Positions 26,149 through 38,138 are shown, numbered from the stretch's first letter. The stretch: 64,000 nt of DNA from Microcella putealis (GCF_004216575.1 NZ_SGWW01000002.1:466250-530249); one strand, 5' to 3'. Notes: a model not told the origin generated them from the sequence alone. Translations and numbers: made by a program.

Positions 26149-27080
26149 CGCGCCACCTCCTCGGGGGTCGGGGCGACAGAGGTCGAACGGTACTCGACCT
26201 CGTCGGCGGTCAAGGAAAGATAGGCGTCTTCGAGCGAGCTGCTCAGCGCCGTCAGCTCGTGAATCGCGATGCCGGCGCTCGCCGCAGCGTCGCCGATCTG
26301 CTCGGAGGAGAGCCCGGTGACGACCGCCGCGCCGTCGTCGAGCGTGCTCACGCTGACGTCGGGCCCCGCGATCGCGCGGTTCAGGCCCGCGAGGTTCGGG
26401 GTGCGCACGCGTACCGAGGTTCCCGACGCGCGGGCGATGACCTCGTCGACGCTCGCATCGGCGACAACGCGGCCGCGGCCGAGCACGATCAGGTGGTCGG
26501 CGGTCTGCGCCATCTCGCTCATGAGGTGGGACGAGAGCAGCACCGTGCGACCCTCGGCGGCGAGGCCGCGCACGAGGGTGCGCACCCAGCGCACTCCCTC
26601 GGGGTCGAGGCCGTTCACCGGCTCGTCGAGGATCACGGTCGCGGGGTCGCCGAGCAGCGCCGCGGCAATGCCGAGTCGCTGACCCATACCGAGCGAGAAG
26701 CCGCCGACACGCTTGTTCGCGACCGACTCAAGCCCGGCGAGCTCAATGACCTCGCGCACGCGCTTGCGGCCAATGCCGTGCGTGGCGGCCATGGCCAGCA
26801 GGTGCTTGTAGGCGCTGCGGCCCGTGTGTACGGCCTTCGCGTCGAGCAGAATGCCCACCTCGCGCAGTGGTGCCGTGTGCTGCCGGTAAGGGCGGCCGTT
26901 GACGGTGACGCTGCCCGCGCTCGGCCGGTCGAGGCCCGCGATCATGCGCATGGTGGTCGACTTGCCGGCGCCGTTCGGGCCGAGGAAGCCGGTGACGCGG
27001 CCGGGCTCGACGCGGAAGTCGATGCCGGCGACGGCGGTTTTGCTGCCGAACCGTTTCGTGAGGTCGTGTGCCTCAATCAT
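26145..27080 (-). CDS. ABC transporter ATP-binding protein
   Basis: A 311-residue ATPase. Walker A GPNGAGKST (34-42), signature FSLGMGQRLG, Walker B ATVILDEPVNGLD and the switch histidine in LLSSHLMSE are all present. The C-terminal 90 residues (RASGTSVRVRTPNLAGLN) are the extra domain typical of drug/bacitracin-type ATPases. First gene of a five-gene, overlapping minus-strand operon: ATPase, permease, kinase, regulator, map. Likely drug or peptide resistance. Confidence 0.93.
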   Translation of the reverse strand: MIEAHDLTKRFGSKTAVAGIDFRVEPGRVTGFLGPNGAGKSTTMRMIAGLDRPSAGSVTVNGRPYRQHTAPLREVGILLDAKAVHTGRSAYKHLLAMAATHGIGRKRVREVIELAGLESVANKRVGGFSLGMGQRLGIAAALLGDPATVILDEPVNGLDPEGVRWVRTLVRGLAAEGRTVLLSSHLMSEMAQTADHLIVLGRGRVVADASVDEVIARASGTSVRVRTPNLAGLNRAIAGPDVSVSTLDDGAAVVTGLSSEQIGDAAASAGIAIHELTALSSSLEDAYLSLTADEVEYRSTSVAPTPEEVAR

Positions 27081-27285
27081 CGTGAGATTCCCTTCGTGTT
27101 CGTGACGTCGTCAACGCTACGGAGCACCTCACGCGGGCACATCAGCCTGTGGACCGATCTCGTGTCACCCCGGTGTCAGCCTGGGGTACGACCTGCGGAT
27201 TCAGGCCTTGACCCTGTGGTGACCACACGGTTTTCACTGCCGCTATCGGATCCCCTTGTCCACTGTCAGAAGAGAGGTCATCGCC

Positions 27286-27840
27286 ATGTCATCAAGCCCC
27301 TACGCCGCCATACAAGACTTCGTTGCCGACCTGCCCGAGCTCGTTCAGCCGCTCATGATCGGACTCGTCGGCATGATTCCGTATGTCGAGGGCGAAGGCT
27401 CGGTCGCCATCGGGATCCTCGTCGGCATCAACCCCATCGTCGCGACGATCGCCGCCATCGTGGGCAACGTGCTCGCCGTCGCCGGCGTCGTCCTGCTGAC
27501 GTCGCGGGTGCGCAGCGCCGTCGTCGCGCAGCGCGGCGCTGACCGGTCCGGTAACAGCGGTGACGGCAGCCCTGATGCGTCGTCACCCGAGACCCGGCCC
27601 GAGAGCCGCAAAGAAAAGGGGCGCAAGAAGATCGCGAAGTGGGTCGTGCGATTCGGCGTGCCGGGGGCGAGCATCCTTGCCCCGATCGCGCTGCCGACCC
27701 ACCTGACCGCCGCGTTCCTCGTGGGCTCGGGCGTCAGCCGCGGCTGGGTCATGCTGTGGCAGGTTGTCGCGATCGTGCTCTGGACCTCACTCGTCGCCGC
27801 CGCCTCCTTCGGCGCCGCCACTGCCCTCGGCCTCATTTGA
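27286..27840 (+). CDS. Small multidrug export-type membrane protein
   Basis: A protein of 184 residues with about five hydrophobic segments: LVQPLMIGLVGMIPYVEGEG at the start, then ATIAAIVGNVLAVAGVVLL, a charged loop (PESRKEKGRKKIAKW) and a C-terminal hydrophobic pair. The pattern matches the small multidrug exporter family (COG2426). Start ATG 27286 has AGAGAGG nearby; an upstream TTG is less likely. The 3' end overlaps the convergent MerR gene by 54 bp. Actual substrate unknown. Confidence 0.75.
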   Translation: MSSSPYAAIQDFVADLPELVQPLMIGLVGMIPYVEGEGSVAIGILVGINPIVATIAAIVGNVLAVAGVVLLTSRVRSAVVAQRGADRSGNSGDGSPDASSPETRPESRKEKGRKKIAKWVVRFGVPGASILAPIALPTHLTAAFLVGSGVSRGWVMLWQVVAIVLWTSLVAAASFGAATALGLI

Positions 27841-28566
27841 CCGCGCGTCGACCAGACGGTGGGCGAGCTGTATTGCGCGGGTAAACACCTCGAGCTGGGC
27901 AGCGTTGTAGAGCGTTGCCGCGCTCATCGCGAGCGCCATCTGATCCTCCGCCGAGCCAGAACGCAGCCCCGCGCGGGGGTCGCGCAGCCAGGGGTAGGCG
28001 AGGTACTGCTGCGCGATTACGGGGGCGTAGCGCGTGGCGAGTGCGTCGATCGTCGCCTCGTCGGCGTCTTCCGGCAAGGCGTCGACCTCGGCATCGAGCT
28101 CGTCGTCGGACATCTCGATCGTCTCGGCCAGGTCGGCCAAGGCGTCGTCGCCGTAGAAGCGCGAATACACGCGCACCATCTCGGTGTCGGTCACCGACAG
28201 GCGCGACGCCACCTTCTCGAAGCCGGCGGGCGTGTCGGGAGCTGCCTGTTCACGCCGAATGGTGGCGAGCTGCTCGCGCGCGCGAGTGAGGCGCTCGATG
28301 TTCCGCTCAAGTTCAGCGTCAATCTCGTCGAGCGTCGCCTCGGTCACGTCGTCGCCCTCGAGCATGCTCGCCACCCGCGGCAGCGGAACCCCCAGGTCGA
28401 CCAGTCGTCGAATGCGCAGCAGGGTCAGCAGGTGGGCGACGCCGTACTGCTTGTACCCGTTGCTCAAGCGTTCGGGCTCGGCCAGCAGCCCAAGCTGGTG
28501 GTAGTGCCGCACCGTGTTGATGGTGGTGCCCGCCAGTTCGGCGAGTTCGCGCGTGCTCCAGCTCAT
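27787..28566 (-). CDS. MerR-family transcriptional regulator
   Basis: A 259-residue protein. Residues 3-72 are the MerR winged helix (STRELAELAGTTINTVRHYH, then LLRIRRLVDLGVPL). A coiled-coil dimerisation helix follows (IDAELERNIERLTRAREQLA) and a long helical effector region of about 130 residues without a cysteine cluster, so it is a drug or signal sensor rather than a metal sensor. The gene overlaps the beta-lactamase gene by 4 bp and is the third gene of a TetR-bla-MerR operon. Confidence 0.9.
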   Translation of the reverse strand: MSWSTRELAELAGTTINTVRHYHQLGLLAEPERLSNGYKQYGVAHLLTLLRIRRLVDLGVPLPRVASMLEGDDVTEATLDEIDAELERNIERLTRAREQLATIRREQAAPDTPAGFEKVASRLSVTDTEMVRVYSRFYGDDALADLAETIEMSDDELDAEVDALPEDADEATIDALATRYAPVIAQQYLAYPWLRDPRAGLRSGSAEDQMALAMSAATLYNAAQLEVFTRAIQLAHRLVDARSNEAEGSGGAEGGGGDE

Positions 28567-29525
28567 TGCCGCGCCCCCTCGAGCGCATCCAGTGCGACGG
28601 CGGCGGCGTCGGCAACCAGCTGGTCGTCGCGCTCGGCGCCTGCCTCCGCGCGCGAGCTCAGCACCGCGATGACGATCGGATCACCCTCGGCGGGCCACAC
28701 GACGGCGATGTCGGTGCGCGTGCCGTAGCCGCCGGCGCCCGACTTGTCGGCGACCACCGCATCCGCCGGTGCGCCCGCCCGAATCAGGGTGTCGCCGGTC
28801 GCGTTGCCGGTCATCCAGTCGATCAGCAGGGCGCGACGGTCGTCGGGCAGTGCGTCGCCGAGGGCGTAGGCGCGCAGGGTCTCGACGAGGGCGCGGGGCG
28901 TGCTCGTGTCGCGCGTGTCGCCGGGCGTCGCTTCGTTCAGCGCGGGCTCCGTGCGGGCGGGCTCCGTCGTCGTGTCACCGAGGCTGGCGAGCAGCTCGCC
29001 GAAGGCAGCCGGCCCGCCGAGCTCGGCGAGCAGCAAGTTCGTCGCGGCGTTGTCGCTGACCCGCACCGCCGCCTCCGCCAGATCCCGGATGCTCATGCCC
29101 GTCGCGAGATTCGCCTCCGTTTCCGGCGAATTCGCCACCAGAGCATCCGCGCCGTAGGAGACGACGCGGTCGAGGTCGTCGACCTCCTGCAGGATCGCGG
29201 CGGCGAGGACCGCCTTGATCGACGAGGCGTAGGCGAAGCGCTCGTCGGCGCGGTAGGCGACGCGGTCGCCCGAGCCGGTGTCGAGCGCGTAGACGCCCAC
29301 GCGGGCGTCGTACGCCGCCTCGAGTGACGAGAGATCATCGTCGACGACGACCGCCTGACCGCCCGAGGTCTGCGCGCCCTGCGGCGCGCTCGTCTCGGGG
29401 GTGGGCGAGGAGGCGGCCGGGGGCGGGGGAGCGGGCGTGTCGGTGGGCGCGCATCCGCCGGCGGCGAGCGCGACGATCACCGTCGCGGCGAGCGTTGCCG
29501 AGCGGGCGTAGCGCCGCATCGTCAC
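28563..29525 (-). CDS. Class A beta-lactamase, lipoprotein
   Basis: A 320-residue protein. The N-terminus is a lipoprotein signal (ATVIVALAAGGC, lipobox Cys25), then a Pro/Ser-rich linker. Class A active-site motifs are all present: SSIK with S101 and K104, SDN (157-159), the omega loop EPALNEATPGD with E193 and N197, and KSG (261-263). Thus it should hydrolyse beta-lactams at the outer face of the membrane; the spectrum cannot be told. Start overlaps the TetR gene stop by 4 bp. Placement in an operon with two regulators suggests controlled expression. Confidence 0.92.
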   Translation of the reverse strand: MTMRRYARSATLAATVIVALAAGGCAPTDTPAPPPPAASSPTPETSAPQGAQTSGGQAVVVDDDLSSLEAAYDARVGVYALDTGSGDRVAYRADERFAYASSIKAVLAAAILQEVDDLDRVVSYGADALVANSPETEANLATGMSIRDLAEAAVRVSDNAATNLLLAELGGPAAFGELLASLGDTTTEPARTEPALNEATPGDTRDTSTPRALVETLRAYALGDALPDDRRALLIDWMTGNATGDTLIRAGAPADAVVADKSGAGGYGTRTDIAVVWPAEGDPIVIAVLSSRAEAGAERDDQLVADAAAVALDALEGARQ

Positions 29526-30148
29526 GCCCGGCGTGCGAGCACCGCGGTCGCGGCGATGCGCAGGGTGCTGTCGGTGAAGGCCATGCGCGACAGACTTCCC
29601 GGAATCAGGTGGTCGGTGACCAGACCGCTCACAACGGTGGAGAGAAAACGCGCCCCTTCCTCAGGAGTGCACGCGAAGTCGGGGGTCTCGTCGCCAGCGG
29701 TTTCGTGCCGGAGGGCGGTGATCCAGCCGGCGATCTGGTGCAGCGCGAGTCGCTCGAGAGCGAGGGTGGGGGCGCTGTCATCGTCGGCGCTTGAGGGCTC
29801 AGGGGAGGCCAGCGCCGCGCGCAACTGCTCGCGGGCGCCGTCGCCGCTCAGGCTCGTGGCGAGCACGCCGCGGAGCTGCTCGATCAGTCGATCGACCGCC
29901 GGGCGACTGGTGTCGCTGAGGGCCTCGTCGGGCTGCTGTGCGCCCTCAAGGGCCGCGATGGCGGCGACGACCGCGTCGATCAGTTCGCGCTGGGTCGGAA
30001 ACACGTGGCGCAACGAGCCGGTGCTGATGTCTGCGCGCTGCGCGACGGCGCGAACGCTGAGGCGCGCCGTCGGATTTTCGGCGAGCATCGCCGCGGCGGC
30101 GGCAAGGATGCGCTCGCGCAGTTCGGGGGCGGGTGTGCGGGGGGTCAT
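29522..30148 (-). CDS. TetR-family transcriptional regulator
   Basis: A 208-residue protein. The N-terminal HTH (LRERILAAAAAMLAEN, then LSVRAVAQRADISTGSLRHV) is typical TetR; the remainder is an all-helical ligand-binding domain with the TetR_C_6-like look. I start at ATG 30148, preceded by AGGAG; the longer frame reads into the divergent promoter region. It is followed in overlap by the beta-lactamase gene and faces a divergent membrane gene and CPBP protease; nested inverted repeats between them are its probable operators. Confidence 0.9.
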   Translation of the reverse strand: MTPRTPAPELRERILAAAAAMLAENPTARLSVRAVAQRADISTGSLRHVFPTQRELIDAVVAAIAALEGAQQPDEALSDTSRPAVDRLIEQLRGVLATSLSGDGAREQLRAALASPEPSSADDDSAPTLALERLALHQIAGWITALRHETAGDETPDFACTPEEGARFLSTVVSGLVTDHLIPGSLSRMAFTDSTLRIAATAVLARRA

Positions 30149-30168
30149 GAGGGCTCCTGTACACGTTC

Positions 30169-30215
30169 TAGTACGGTGTGCTACTTTAGGGCACACCAAC
30201 TATCACACTGTACTA
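30169..30215. promoter_or_regulatory. Nested inverted repeats, likely TetR operator
   Basis: Two arms TAGTACGGTGTG (30169-30180) and CACACTGTACTA (30204-30215) pair with one mismatch across 23 bp. Inside lies a second perfect pair, GGTGTGC (30175-30181) and GCACACC (30191-30197). They sit between the divergent TetR and 30237 genes, the expected place for control of both directions. Confidence 0.65.
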
Positions 30216-30236
30216 CTTTTGCGAAAGGAATCCCTT

Positions 30237-30884
30237 GTGGCCCGCTGGATGCAGCGCATCAATTCCCGATGGGCGAAGGCCGGCGACGGCAGCCCCCTGC
30301 CCCCTTTTCGCTGGTGGCAGCTGCTCGGACGCTCGGTGTTCGAACTGCCCGCGGCCCCGGGCCGAGCAGCCCGATACACCGTCGATGTGCGGCACATGGG
30401 TGACCGCACCGACGGCGCCGTGCGGGCCCGCCTGTATCGAGACGGGGCGCTCGCGGCCGTCTCGAAACTGCCCACGGCGTTTCCCGTAGAGGGCGGCGCG
30501 ATCGAGGTCGCCGTCAACTCAATCGGGCTGCGCCGCTGCCACTTCGTGCCCGACGGCAATCGCGCCGGCGCGCACGTGCTGACCCCGCTGCCCGCCTCGG
30601 CCGAGGGTCGACGCGCCCGCTTCGACCGCGACCACCCGGCCGCGAGCCGCCTCATCGGAGCCCTCGCCCTCGCCGCCGTACTGATCGGCGTCGCCGTCGG
30701 CGGCTACGAGCTCGTCATGCAGCTGTCGCGAATCCCGGCGGTTGTCGACGCGATCGGCGTGATCGACCGGCCGGTGCGCATCCCGCTGGAGATCGGCATC
30801 GCCGTTGGGGCTGGCGCCGTGCTCGGCGGTATCGAACGCGCCCTCCGCCTGCGTTCGACCTGGCTCGATGAGTTCGCGACGTAA
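30237..30884 (+). CDS. Hypothetical membrane protein (divergent from TetR)
   Basis: A 215-residue protein from GTG 30237, with AAAGGA seven bases upstream. Residues 1-125 form a soluble domain (FELPAAPGRAARYTVDVRHM, RRCHFVPDGN); about 140-205 hold two membrane helices (LIGALALAAVLIGVAVGGYE and the GIAVGAGAVLGG region). Family not recognised. A CPBP protease gene follows 46 bp downstream with its own ribosome binding site, probably co-transcribed from the TetR-controlled divergent promoter. Confidence 0.78.
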   Translation: MARWMQRINSRWAKAGDGSPLPPFRWWQLLGRSVFELPAAPGRAARYTVDVRHMGDRTDGAVRARLYRDGALAAVSKLPTAFPVEGGAIEVAVNSIGLRRCHFVPDGNRAGAHVLTPLPASAEGRRARFDRDHPAASRLIGALALAAVLIGVAVGGYELVMQLSRIPAVVDAIGVIDRPVRIPLEIGIAVGAGAVLGGIERALRLRSTWLDEFAT

Positions 30885-30930
30885 CCACGACTTCCACCAC
30901 CACGACCACCTTCGACAGACAGGAGACACC

Positions 30931-31872
30931 ATGACCACCGCCCCCACAACCACTGCCCGTACCCCGTGGCTCGGGCGCGACGACACCCCGCGCGCCGCTG
31001 ACCGCGCCGTGCCGCGACGCGTCGAATACCACCGCGTCTTCGCGGGCGAGAAGCGGCGCATCCTCCGGGGCATTCTCGCCATCGTGCTGCTGGCCGCCGG
31101 GCTCATCGGTTTCGCGGTCGGCCTGCGCGACGTGGCCGACTTCATCGATGCCGAATACCTGGGTCGCGACGGCTACACGCCCGTGAACTTCGCGGCGGCG
31201 ATGCTCGGCCTCGGCCTGTTGATTCCGTGGAGCATGGTCATTCAGCGCGTGCTCTACGGCGTGCGCGCCCCCTCGCTGCACTCGGTCGCGCAACGATTCC
31301 GCTTCGGGATGCTCGGGCGCGGACTGCTCGTACTGGCACCGCTCTGGGCGCTCACCGTCACGCTCGCGCTGACCGGGCCGGTTGAGCGCATCGCGTGGAC
31401 GACGATCGACCTCGTCGCCTACCTGCTCATCATCGTGCTGCTGGTGCCCCTGGCCGCCGCCGCCGAAGAGTACGCCTACCGCGGCCTGATGTTCCGCGTC
31501 ATCGCCGGCTGGACGCGCAACCCGACGGTGGGGCTCGTGCTCGGCGTTGTGGTCACGAGCGTCGTGTTCGCTGTGTCGCACGGCACCCTCGACCCGTACT
31601 TCCTCACCTGGTATGTCGTGCTCGGCGCATGCCTCGCAATTCTCGTGTGGCGCACCGGCGGCATCGAGCTGGCGGTTCTGCTGCACGCGGTGCTGAACAC
31701 GCTCGCGCTGCTCGGCGCTCTCGTGCTGCACGCCGACATTCCGACACTGATCAATGCCCGCCCCGAGACCCAAGGAAGCCCCGTGGTGCTGATTCCCGCC
31801 GCAGTGATCATCGTGATCACCGCCGGGGTGTGGGCGTCAACGCGTCGCTCGGGCGCGGTGACGAGCGCCTAG
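30931..31872 (+). CDS. CPBP-family intramembrane metalloprotease
   Basis: A 313-residue protein with about eight membrane helices. The Abi/CAAX-protease motifs are visible: EEYAYRGLMFR (EExxxR) and FAVSHGTLDPY (HxxxD-like) with a conserved His. Bacterial members are linked to bacteriocin self-immunity and envelope processing; the substrate here is unknown. AGGAG precedes the ATG. Second gene of the unit divergent from TetR and the class A beta-lactamase. Confidence 0.9.
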   Translation: MTTAPTTTARTPWLGRDDTPRAADRAVPRRVEYHRVFAGEKRRILRGILAIVLLAAGLIGFAVGLRDVADFIDAEYLGRDGYTPVNFAAAMLGLGLLIPWSMVIQRVLYGVRAPSLHSVAQRFRFGMLGRGLLVLAPLWALTVTLALTGPVERIAWTTIDLVAYLLIIVLLVPLAAAAEEYAYRGLMFRVIAGWTRNPTVGLVLGVVVTSVVFAVSHGTLDPYFLTWYVVLGACLAILVWRTGGIELAVLLHAVLNTLALLGALVLHADIPTLINARPETQGSPVVLIPAAVIIVITAGVWASTRRSGAVTSA

Positions 31873-31899
31873 GTCCGACGCAGGGGAGCCGCCGCTCGG

Positions 31900-32454
31900 T
31901 TAGCGCGAGCTGTTCGCCGTGCGCCCGCGCACGATGCCAATGAAGACGTCGACAAGAGGATGCGCGTTCGTCGTCGGCCAGACCAGCGCCACACCCGTAT
32001 CGGGGGCGTCCGTGACCGGCCGGGCGACCACGTCTTTGCGACCGTGCTGCCGGGCGACCGACTGCGGCACGACGGCGACGCCCACGTTGGCGGCGACCAA
32101 CTCGATCGTCTCGGCGCCCGTGCCCACAATGAGGTCGACGTCGAGCACGGGGAGCCCGCCGAGCTCGCGCAGCTCAGCGAGCGTGAGCGAGCTGGCGTCG
32201 GCCGCGAGCGACTCCTTCGGCACGACCGCCACGGGCTGCTCGCGATACAAGGCGATTGCGTGCCGCTCGTCGTCGGCCGCGACGTCGCGAAGAAGAGCCA
32301 TGTGGGCGGTGCCGTCCGCGAGCGCGGCGAGCGCAGCATCCTGCGTCATCGACTCGAGGTGGATGCGCCCGGGCGGCCGGCGCTCGCGCCAAATGCGCTC
32401 CCACTTGGTGGGGGTGACGCCGGTCACGAACGCGACGACGAGCGGTTCGGCCAT
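31900..32454 (-). CDS. LysR-type substrate-binding domain protein (no HTH)
   Basis: A protein of 184 residues that begins directly with the periplasmic-binding-like fold of LysR effector domains (PLVVAFVTGVTPTKWERIW, later VVPQSVARQHGRKDVV). The N-terminal LysR helix-turn-helix is missing; the ORF could be extended upstream only in a non-LysR sequence. Known actinobacterial genes of this design sit next to DUF5997 genes, as here (divergent, 54 bp apart). It may sense a small molecule and act through another protein. Annotated as regulator by fold only. Confidence 0.8.
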   Translation of the reverse strand: MAEPLVVAFVTGVTPTKWERIWRERRPPGRIHLESMTQDAALAALADGTAHMALLRDVAADDERHAIALYREQPVAVVPKESLAADASSLTLAELRELGGLPVLDVDLIVGTGAETIELVAANVGVAVVPQSVARQHGRKDVVARPVTDAPDTGVALVWPTTNAHPLVDVFIGIVRGRTANSSR

Positions 32455-32508
32455 GCGGCAAGGGTAGCGACGATGGATGCGCGCCCTGACTCCCGTACGC
32501 TCGTCACC

Positions 32509-32925
32509 ATGACCGATGCCCCGCGTGAGGACCGCCGCCAGCAGCCGAAGCCCAAAAAGGAGCAGCTGCTGAGCCCCGCCACCGCGGCGAAGAAGCTCAG
32601 CATCTTCCTGCCGGCGACGCCCGCAGAGTTTCAGTCGACCCCGATCACGCGCACGCAGCTGAACGAGCTCACCGAGAACCCACCCGAGTGGCTGGTCACC
32701 CTGCGCAAGGAGGGCCCGCACCCGCGCGACGAGGTGTCGCGCCGGCTCGGCGTCTCGAACTCGGCGCTCGCCCGTGCCGGCGTCAGCGACTCGATGACGA
32801 CCGCCGAGATTCGCGCCATCATCGACGAGATGCCCGAATGGCTGGTCGACGAGCGCGAGAAGCATGCGCCGGGCACGGGTCGTAAGCCGGGCACGGCAAT
32901 CGGCGAGCGTCCCACCGCCGATTAA
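32509..32925 (+). CDS. DUF5997 family protein
   Basis: A protein of 138 residues with a basic start (RRQQPKPKKEQLLSPATAAK) and a compact domain (KLSIFLPATPAEFQ, RTQLNELTENPPEWLVTLRK). I recognise it as a DUF5997-type actinobacterial protein; its middle resembles a small HTH (VSRRLGVSNSALARAGV). The ATG at 32509 fits the family start better than 32473. Divergent partner of the LysR-like effector-domain gene: the HTH-like protein and the HTH-less sensor domain may work as a split regulator. Confidence 0.78.
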   Translation: MTDAPREDRRQQPKPKKEQLLSPATAAKKLSIFLPATPAEFQSTPITRTQLNELTENPPEWLVTLRKEGPHPRDEVSRRLGVSNSALARAGVSDSMTTAEIRAIIDEMPEWLVDEREKHAPGTGRKPGTAIGERPTAD

Positions 32926-32943
32926 GTCATAACGATGTCGACT

Positions 32944-32977
32944 CTTAATAACGCTTAAGTCACTAAGTGTAATTAAG
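32944..32977. promoter_or_regulatory. AT-rich promoter/operator of the fic gene
   Basis: A strongly AT-rich stretch in otherwise GC-rich DNA, bounded by CTTAAT (32944-32949) and ATTAAG (32972-32977), which pair as an inverted repeat, with a further CTTAAG palindrome inside. It ends 8 bp before the Fic ATG, so transcripts may carry a very short leader. The Fic protein has a C-terminal winged helix that could bind here. Confidence 0.5.
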
Positions 32978-32985
32978 ATGGCACC

Positions 32986-34221
32986 ATGGTCTCGGATGCT
33001 CAGCGGGTGACGCTCCCGGCGCCGCCGGCGGGGTGGGAGACGCGCACCTGGACGCCGCGCGATGCGTCGTCGTACTCGCGGCGCGAGCGCGAGCGGCAGA
33101 CCGGGGAGTACCGGTCGATCATTCCGCCGGTGCTGGCGAACTGGGCGCCCGACATTCCCGTTGAGCTGGCGGCCGAGCTCGATGACGCGACGGCGGCACT
33201 CGCGGACTTTGACTCGTCCGTGAGTGCGCGCTTGGGCCGGGAGAGCGACGCGGTCGGCCCCATGGCCGCGATTCTGTTGCGCTCCGAAAGCGCATCGAGT
33301 TCGCAGATCGAGAACCTCACGAGTTCAGCGCGGCAGATTGCCCTCGCCGAACTGGGCGACGTCAGCGCACCCAATAGCCGCACCATCGTCGGAAACGTGC
33401 GCGCGATGGAAGCCGCCCTGAGCCTCGCGAACAAGCTCACCGCATCCACGATGCTGCAGATGCATCACGCGCTGTTGAGCCAGCACGTCGGCATGGAGGA
33501 TCACGCTGGTCGGTGGCGCGACGAGCTCGTCTGGATTGGGCCGGGTGATGCGGGCCCCCTCACAGCCGACTTCGTTGCGCCCCACCACGAGCGTCTGCCC
33601 GCCGCACTTGACGACCTCGAACGGTTCATGGCGCGCAACGACCTGCCCGTGCTGCTGCACGTGGCCGTCGCCCACGCGCAGTTCGAAACCCTGCACCCGT
33701 TCGTCGATGGCAACGGCCGCACAGGGCGGGCGTTGGCTCAGGCGATGCTGGCCGGTAAAGGGCTCGTCACCCGCAGCACCGTGCCGTTGTCTGCAGGGTT
33801 GCTCATCGACGTGCAGGGATACTTCGACGCGCTCTCGGCCTACCGTGCGGGGGACGCGGCGCCGATCGTCCTGCAGTTCGCGGGCGCCGCACTCGTAGCT
33901 GTTTCACGCGGGCACGCCCTGGTAGACGACCTCGCCGACGCGCTCGATGCGGCGCGGGAAGCCCTCTCAGGGATTCGGGCCGATGCCGCAGCGTGGCGGG
34001 TGCTGCCATTGCTGGTCGGCCAACCCGTCGTAAACGCCCGGTACCTCACCGACCACCTCGGGCTCAACGCGGTCGCCGCACAGCGGGCGCTCGACACCCT
34101 GACGAGTCGCGGCGTGCTCGACGAGATATCCGGCCGCCGGCGAGGGCGCGCGTGGGCGCAACCGCAGATGCTTGCCGCGCTCGACGCGTATTCACGCCGG
34201 TTCGGGCGCCGGGGTCGCTAG
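32986..34221 (+). CDS. Fic-family AMP transferase with C-terminal winged helix
   Basis: A 411-residue protein. The Fic core has HPFVDGNGRTGR (237-248), the complete HPFx(D/E)GNGRxxR motif for transferring AMP to target Ser/Thr/Tyr. An inhibitory helix with SSQIEN (105-110; [S/T]xxxE[G/N]) lies before the core, defining a class II, self-inhibited Fic. The C-terminus (RYLTDHLGLNAVAAQRALDT, then RGVLDEIS) is a winged HTH, so it may also repress its own AT-rich promoter. Target proteins are unknown. All key residues are present. Confidence 0.93.
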   Translation: MVSDAQRVTLPAPPAGWETRTWTPRDASSYSRRERERQTGEYRSIIPPVLANWAPDIPVELAAELDDATAALADFDSSVSARLGRESDAVGPMAAILLRSESASSSQIENLTSSARQIALAELGDVSAPNSRTIVGNVRAMEAALSLANKLTASTMLQMHHALLSQHVGMEDHAGRWRDELVWIGPGDAGPLTADFVAPHHERLPAALDDLERFMARNDLPVLLHVAVAHAQFETLHPFVDGNGRTGRALAQAMLAGKGLVTRSTVPLSAGLLIDVQGYFDALSAYRAGDAAPIVLQFAGAALVAVSRGHALVDDLADALDAAREALSGIRADAAAWRVLPLLVGQPVVNARYLTDHLGLNAVAAQRALDTLTSRGVLDEISGRRRGRAWAQPQMLAALDAYSRRFGRRGR

Positions 34222-34230
34222 GGTCGCACC

Positions 34231-34644
34231 GTGCACCCGCGCGTCAGCGTCATCACCCTCGCCGTCGGCGAACTCGCGGCCGCGCGGCGCTTCTACGTTG
34301 ACGAGCTCGGTTGGCCGGTCGTCGAGGAGGTCGCCGGAGAGGTGATCTTTGTGCGCGTCGGTGAGACGAGCATCCTGTCGCTCTGGAACCGCGCCGGATT
34401 CGAAGCCGAGGTCGGCGCGGCCGGCCCGGCCAGCGCATCCCCGATTGTGCTCGCGCACAACGTGCCGACCGCCGCCGACGTGGATGCTGTGGTCGCCCGC
34501 GTCATCGCCGCCGGCGGCGCGCTCGTCGCGGCACCGCAGCGGCGCGAGTGGGGCGGCTACACGGCGTACATCGCCGACCCCGAGGGCTACCGGTGGGAGA
34601 TCGCGCACAACCCGACCCCGATGGGCGAGAGCCTGCTGCCGTAG
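34231..34644 (+). CDS. VOC-family (glyoxalase-like) protein
   Basis: A 137-residue protein with two beta-alpha-beta-beta-beta units: SVITLAVGELAAARRFYVDE at the start and YTAYIADPEGYRWEIAHNP at the end, as in glyoxalase/bleomycin-resistance/dioxygenase folds. Metal-ligand positions (E, H) are compatible with a metal enzyme or a drug-binding protein; no substrate can be named. GTG start 9 bp after fic, so probably read from the same transcript. Confidence 0.85.
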   Translation: MHPRVSVITLAVGELAAARRFYVDELGWPVVEEVAGEVIFVRVGETSILSLWNRAGFEAEVGAAGPASASPIVLAHNVPTAADVDAVVARVIAAGGALVAAPQRREWGGYTAYIADPEGYRWEIAHNPTPMGESLLP

Positions 34645-34812
34645 GGTGCGGCTACGGGCAACGCCACGGCGCCGTCGTCGCTGATCTGTTGCGAATGCTG
34701 CTCTGGCATGCGTGGAAGGTACTCACCGCCACCGACATCGCAATCACCACAGCCGACCAATTTGCGCACATCGAGGTCACTTCGCCCGCGTGGCGCGACG
34801 GCCGCCGCGTGG

Positions 34813-38138
<3,326 letters not shown>

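Noticed and set aside
34645..34812. Small genes in the gap between the VOC and EamA genes
   Set aside because: Short frames without ribosome binding sites or family pattern.
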